A stretch of DNA of 64,000 nucleotides. Origin: Pseudobacter sp. (lineage in GTDB: Bacteria > Bacteroidota > Bacteroidia > Chitinophagales > Chitinophagaceae). Of this stretch, positions 60,528 through 64,000 are shown in pieces (the first letter of the stretch is position 1; every line of letters begins with the position of its first letter). Both the position numbers and the translations under genes were made by a program. The notes beneath the pieces are model-generated. The model saw nothing but the letters and a program-made list of their open reading frames with translations. It was not told where the DNA came from and made no database searches. The DNA lies in NCBI GenBank assembly GCA_017849455.1, contig JAFIGX010000003.1, forward strand, positions 434,001 to 498,000, read 5' to 3'.

Positions 60528-61631
60528 ATGGCAATGAGCCCACAGAAATACCTCCGCTACCTTGGCCTTTCGTCGCTGTTCGCTACACATAGGACCAAGG
60601 AGATCCTGCATATCAACCCTACGGTGATCCCTCATCGTGAGGAAGCTGCAGATGTAGAGATCGCTGTGTATGACTACGACGCCAATACCGTCGAAGAAAA
60701 GCAGTTCTCGGCCATCGATGCCTGCTATCAATTCAAGGATAACCAACATATCAGTTGGATCAATATCGATGGGCTGCGAAAATCGGACGTGGAATCGGTC
60801 TGCAATCACTTCAATATCCACCCGCTGCTGATCGAAGACATCCTCAGCATCAACCAGCGTCCCAAGATGGATGAGGTGGAAGGCGTGCTCTTCTGCCTGC
60901 TCAATATGCTTTTCTACAATGATGTGAATAAAACCGTGGAGACCGAACAGATCAGTATTGTACTGGGAAAGGATTTCGTGATCTCTTTCCAGGAGGATGC
61001 CCGCCGCGATGTATTCGACCCCCTGCGCTCCAGGCTCAAGATGGCGAATAGCAAGATCCGCCAGCGCACGGCCGATTACCTTCTCTATACCATGCTCGAC
61101 CTGATCGTCGATAATTACTTCCTCGTGATGGAAAAGCTGGGCGAAGCCATCGAATCACTGGAAGAAGAAGTGATCCGGCGCAGCAATACCCGCTCGCTGG
61201 CCCGCATCAACCAGTTGCGCAAAGAGCTTATCGTGCTCAAACGCAACCTGGCACCGGTGCGTGATCTCGTCAACGGTATTATCCGCAGCGAAAGCGAATT
61301 GCTCGACGACCGCACTACCAAATATTTCAAAGACGTATACGATCATATCGTTCAGGCCTACGACCTCGGTGAGAACTACCGTGATATCATGATGGGCATG
61401 CAGGACCTCTACATCAATAACGTCAACCTCAAGCTCAATGAAGTGATGAAGGTGATGGCCATCGTAACCTGCCTGCTGGCCCCTGCCACCGTGATCGGCG
61501 GTATCTTCGGAATGAACTTCGACGTGATCCCCTACGCACACCGTGAATGGGGATTCTATTTCGCAGTAGGCGGCATGTTCCTCGTTCCCCTCTGGATGTT
61601 GTGGGTCTTCAAAAAAAGAGGGTGGTTCTGA
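60528..61631 (+). CDS. corA: CorA-type magnesium/cobalt transporter
   Basis: A 367-aa protein with an N-terminal soluble domain, a long helix region (EKLGEAIESLEEEVIRRSNT) and two C-terminal transmembrane helices. The pore signature GMNF (GGIFGMNFDVIP) is between the helices, followed by YFAVGGMFLVPLWMLWVFKKRGWF. CorA pentamers carry Mg2+ across the inner membrane. It follows the kdnB-like gene by 21 bases. Confidence 0.94.
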   Translation: MAMSPQKYLRYLGLSSLFATHRTKEILHINPTVIPHREEAADVEIAVYDYDANTVEEKQFSAIDACYQFKDNQHISWINIDGLRKSDVESVCNHFNIHPLLIEDILSINQRPKMDEVEGVLFCLLNMLFYNDVNKTVETEQISIVLGKDFVISFQEDARRDVFDPLRSRLKMANSKIRQRTADYLLYTMLDLIVDNYFLVMEKLGEAIESLEEEVIRRSNTRSLARINQLRKELIVLKRNLAPVRDLVNGIIRSESELLDDRTTKYFKDVYDHIVQAYDLGENYRDIMMGMQDLYINNVNLKLNEVMKVMAIVTCLLAPATVIGGIFGMNFDVIPYAHREWGFYFAVGGMFLVPLWMLWVFKKRGWF

Positions 61632-61699
61632 TCTACACGCTTTTTTGTACTTTCATTTTTCCAATTACCTTATTCTCCCATCCGAAAAACTCAAAGCAC

Positions 61700-62653
61700 A
61701 TGCCAACCAATCGTCGACATTTCCTGCAGCAGTTGGGCGGACTGGCAGCAGGTATCGGGGCCGGTCCATCGGCTCTTGCATCTTTTGCCAGTACCAGCAC
61801 TGCTCCCAAACTTTTTTTTGAAATATCACTGGCCCAATGGTCGCTCCACAAAGCGCTCTTCGCAAAAAAACTCGACAACCTCGATTTTCCCCTCGTGGCG
61901 AAGAGGGATTATGGCATCGGTGCCGTGGAATATGTGAACCAGTTCTTCAAGGATAAAGCCAAAGACGAAAAGTACCTGGCCGAACTGCTCAAACGCTGCC
62001 ACGATAATGGTGTGAAGAACCATCTCATCATGTGCGATGCGGAAGGCTCGCTCGCTTCGTTGAACGATAAAGAACGGTTGCAGGCGGTGGATAATCATTA
62101 TAAATGGGTCGATGCAGCCAAATTCCTGGGCTGCGTCACCATCCGTGTGAATGCCTTCGGAGAGGGCAGCGCCGAAGATGTTCAGAAAGCCGCTATCGAT
62201 GGCCTTGGCCGCCTCGGTGAATACGGCGCCAAAGTGGGGATCAATATTATCGTGGAGAACCACGGCGGCTATACTTCCAATGGGGTCTGGCTTTCAGGCG
62301 TCATGAAAGCCATCAACAAACCCAATGTAGGCACCCTGCCCGACTTCGGCAATTTCTGTGTGAAGCGCGACGGCAAAGGCCCCTGGGAGGGAAAATGTAT
62401 CGAAGAATACGATCGCTATAAAGGCGTCTCCGAACTGATGCCTTTCGCCAAAGGCGCAAGCGCCAAAACTTATGATTTCGATGCAGCAGGCAATTGCGTG
62501 GAAACGGATTATGCCAAAATGCTGAAGATCGTCAGGGACGCCGGCTTCAGGGGTTATGTAGGGATCGAGTTTGAAGGCGACAAGATCTCCGAGGAAGAAG
62601 GCATCCGGAAAACGAAGGTCCTGCTGGAAAAAGCAGGAGCTGCCATTTCCTAA
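61700..62653 (+). CDS. Tat-exported sugar isomerase/epimerase-like TIM-barrel protein
   Basis: A 317-aa protein from the ATG at 61700. MPTNRRHFLQQLGGLAAGIG is a twin-arginine signal peptide. The mature part is an AP-endonuclease-2/xylose-isomerase-like barrel: EISLAQWSLH, NIIVENHGGY, TLPDFGNFC and GYVGIEFEG, with Glu, Asp and His where the family binds metal. Substrate is unknown; such proteins are common in Bacteroidota sugar metabolism. Its last four bases overlap the convergent cydB. Confidence 0.85.
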   Translation: MPTNRRHFLQQLGGLAAGIGAGPSALASFASTSTAPKLFFEISLAQWSLHKALFAKKLDNLDFPLVAKRDYGIGAVEYVNQFFKDKAKDEKYLAELLKRCHDNGVKNHLIMCDAEGSLASLNDKERLQAVDNHYKWVDAAKFLGCVTIRVNAFGEGSAEDVQKAAIDGLGRLGEYGAKVGINIIVENHGGYTSNGVWLSGVMKAINKPNVGTLPDFGNFCVKRDGKGPWEGKCIEEYDRYKGVSELMPFAKGASAKTYDFDAAGNCVETDYAKMLKIVRDAGFRGYVGIEFEGDKISEEEGIRKTKVLLEKAGAAIS

Positions 62654-63684
62654 TAACTGGTCTCATCCAGTTTCACTTTTCCTTTAAAGGTCCAGAACAC
62701 GAAAGTGGTATAGATCGCTACCAGCGGCGTTCCGATCAGGGCGATGATGAGCAGGATCTTCATCGTTTTGGGCGAGGACGCCGCATTATCGATAGTAATG
62801 CTGTTATGCGGATCGGATGTAGAGAAAAGCAGGTAGGGGAATACTTCCAGCGCCACCATGATCAGCAACAAAGCAATGGTGAGGGCCGAACTTAAAAAAG
62901 CATAGCGGTATTTGCCTTTCTTGATCTGCCTGGGGATATTCGCAATGGCCAGCACCATCATCACAGGGATCACGAACCCTCCGGGATTGCCCCTGAAAAA
63001 ATCACTGAGGTGCGGCACGTAAAGCAGGGTATACATCGTGGTGATCACAAAGCTCAGCACAAAGAAGATGATAAAGTTATTGGCAAGTATATGCAGCTTT
63101 GCATACAACCTGTTCTCCGTTTTCATGGTGAGGTAAATGGCGCCATGCATCATGAACAGGGCCAGGGTGGTGATCGAAACCAGTATTGAAAAAGGATTGA
63201 AGAATGAAAGCCAGTTACCTGAAAATTCTTTGTGCTCATTGAGTGGAATACCATACGCCACATTACCCAGCATCAATCCAAGCGAGAGGGCAATGATGAT
63301 ACAGGCCACGCAATACACGATGTCCCAGCCCTTGCGCCACCAGAGCATTGGCTCCTTGCTGCGGAACTCGATGGCAACAGCCCGGAAGATCAGTCCAACC
63401 AGGAACACCATGAACGGGACATAGAATGCCGAGAAGATCGCCGCATAAGCCACGGGGAATCCTGCAAACAAAGCACCGCCACCAATGACCAGCCATACTT
63501 CATTCCCATCCCATACCGGCCCGATCGCATTGAGGGCGATGCGGCGGCTCTGCTCCTTCTTCAACAACAGATGCAGCGAACCGGCGCCGAGATCGAAGCC
63601 ATCGAGAATAGCATAGCCGCTGATCACGCCACCGAAGACCAGGAACCACCAGATGTTGTAGTCGAGACCGAGGAATGTATTCAT
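62650..63684 (-). CDS. cydB: Cytochrome bd ubiquinol oxidase subunit II
   Basis: A 344-aa protein from the ATG at 63684. LDYNIWWFLVFGGVISGYAILDGFDLG and WDGNEVWLVIGGGALFAGFP are hallmark CydB segments; about eight hydrophobic helices follow. With CydA it forms the quinol oxidase of the inner membrane, which supports respiration at low oxygen. The cydA gene ends just upstream on the same strand, separated by a palindrome of about 110 bases. Confidence 0.95.
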   Translation of the reverse strand: MNTFLGLDYNIWWFLVFGGVISGYAILDGFDLGAGSLHLLLKKEQSRRIALNAIGPVWDGNEVWLVIGGGALFAGFPVAYAAIFSAFYVPFMVFLVGLIFRAVAIEFRSKEPMLWWRKGWDIVYCVACIIIALSLGLMLGNVAYGIPLNEHKEFSGNWLSFFNPFSILVSITTLALFMMHGAIYLTMKTENRLYAKLHILANNFIIFFVLSFVITTMYTLLYVPHLSDFFRGNPGGFVIPVMMVLAIANIPRQIKKGKYRYAFLSSALTIALLLIMVALEVFPYLLFSTSDPHNSITIDNAASSPKTMKILLIIALIGTPLVAIYTTFVFWTFKGKVKLDETSY

Positions 63685-63707
63685 TTGACAGATCATTTAA
63701 TTAATAT

Positions 63708-63814
63708 AGTTGGCAGTTGGCAATTTGCAGTTAGTACCCGCAGCTTTAGCAATCAATAGTACTGCAGGCACTTTCAAGGTTCAACTGCCAACTGTAAACT
63801 GCCCACTGCCAACT
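63708..63814. repeat. Intergenic palindrome between cydA and cydB
   Basis: The arms 63708-63732 and 63790-63814 match at 22 of 25 positions (AGTTGGCAGTTGGCAATTTG... against its complement). The loop is 57 bases. It is related to the palindromes at 15.8 and 54.4 kb and lies inside the cyd operon, two bases from the cydA stop. Confidence 0.8.
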
Positions 63815-63815
63815 C

Positions 63816-64000
63816 TCAATGCCCCATCAGCGGATTATCCCGCTTGCTGCCCTCTTCGATGGCCTCTTTCGTTCCATAGTCGACCGGCCCGTGCTGGATC
63901 TTCCTGTTGAGCATATAAAGGAACAATACTAACAGTAATATATATACGACCATGAACAGGATCAGGGAGAACAATACCTGGTTGGCGGTAACGGCTTTCG
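63816..64000 (-). CDS. cydA: Cytochrome bd ubiquinol oxidase subunit I, C-terminal part
   Basis: The last 60 codons read through a transmembrane helix (FSLILFMVVYILLLVLFLYML) cut here for length, then NRKIQHGPVDYG and a final DNPLMGH before TGA. This is the conserved C-terminal helix and tail of CydA, which carries the hemes of the oxidase. The 5' end lies beyond the window. It precedes cydB, as usual. Confidence 0.9.
   Translation of the reverse strand, partial: KAVTANQVLFSLILFMVVYILLLVLFLYMLNRKIQHGPVDYGTKEAIEEGSKRDNPLMGH

Noticed and set aside
63710..63910. Small plus-strand gene at the right end
   Set aside because: It covers a palindrome and the antisense of the cydA 3' end.

Overview
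The window reads as chromosome of a Bacteroidota member, most likely family Chitinophagaceae. This rests on several signs: DnaN, CydAB, KdsB, CorA and MacB-type permeases with the sequence style of that group; TAnnTTTG-like promoter elements with few Shine-Dalgarno sites; a Reg_prop/Y_Y_Y hybrid sensor kinase; and DUF4157/DUF4255/DUF5908 proteins. The organism is inferred from protein style only; no rRNA or tRNA is visible.

Region 1 (1-4.3 kb) is an AT-rich, decayed accessory stretch. It holds a 5'-truncated hypothetical gene, a second small hypothetical gene, gene remnants with frameshifts or stops, dispersed short repeats and hairpins, and an intact AAA+/DUF4143 ATPase. Region 2 (4.4-16.8 kb) has ordinary genes plus a protease-rich patch: a MacB-like permease, a small duplicated-domain protein, a clostripain-like C11 peptidase, a 995-aa sensor histidine kinase, a subtilase, a GNAT enzyme, an M28 peptidase lipoprotein and an alpha/beta hydrolase lipoprotein.

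Region 3 (16.8-51.0 kb, all minus strand) is the centrepiece: an almost gap-free extracellular contractile injection system (eCIS, PVC/Afp/MAC-like). In transcription order it encodes the cap/terminator Pvc16 (DUF4255), a 439-aa unknown, one sheath, two Cys-rich helical unknowns, two tube proteins, DUF5908 (Pvc6), LysM Pvc7, the VgrG-like spike Pvc8, the PAAR tip Pvc10, gp25-like Pvc9, and two giant baseplate proteins (Pvc11 at 1516 aa, Pvc12 at 2394 aa). These are followed by the tape measure Pvc14 and then a cargo block: a 1590-aa CHAP + DUF4157 + annexin-like + HNH/EndoVII-type protein, an M14 carboxypeptidase-like protein, an OmpA-tailed protein, a 106-aa protein, a ParA-like ATPase and a DUF4157 protein. 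The AAA+ ATPase Pvc15 ends the run. Four cargo-type proteins share an N-terminal pattern of repeated Phe-Phe motifs, and three also share a CAxCE knuckle, which suggests a common loading or processing signal. I see no tail fibre (Pvc13), no second sheath, and no phage replication, capsid or lysis genes.

Region 4 (51.2-54.3 kb, minus) holds RecX and a two-gene unit: a DegP-like S1C protease with a zinc ribbon, and a 438-aa protein. Both of the latter carry a related CesT/YbjN-like domain. Region 5 (54.4-64 kb) is housekeeping: dnaN, a DUF2007 protein, a sterol-desaturase-family hydroxylase, kdsB, a ROK sugar kinase or regulator, a kdnB-like alcohol dehydrogenase (with kdsB suggesting 8-amino-Kdo chemistry), corA and a Tat-exported sugar-isomerase-like protein. 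On the minus strand it ends with cydB and the 3' end of cydA. Three long intergenic palindromes (15.8, 54.4 and 63.7 kb) punctuate the chromosome.
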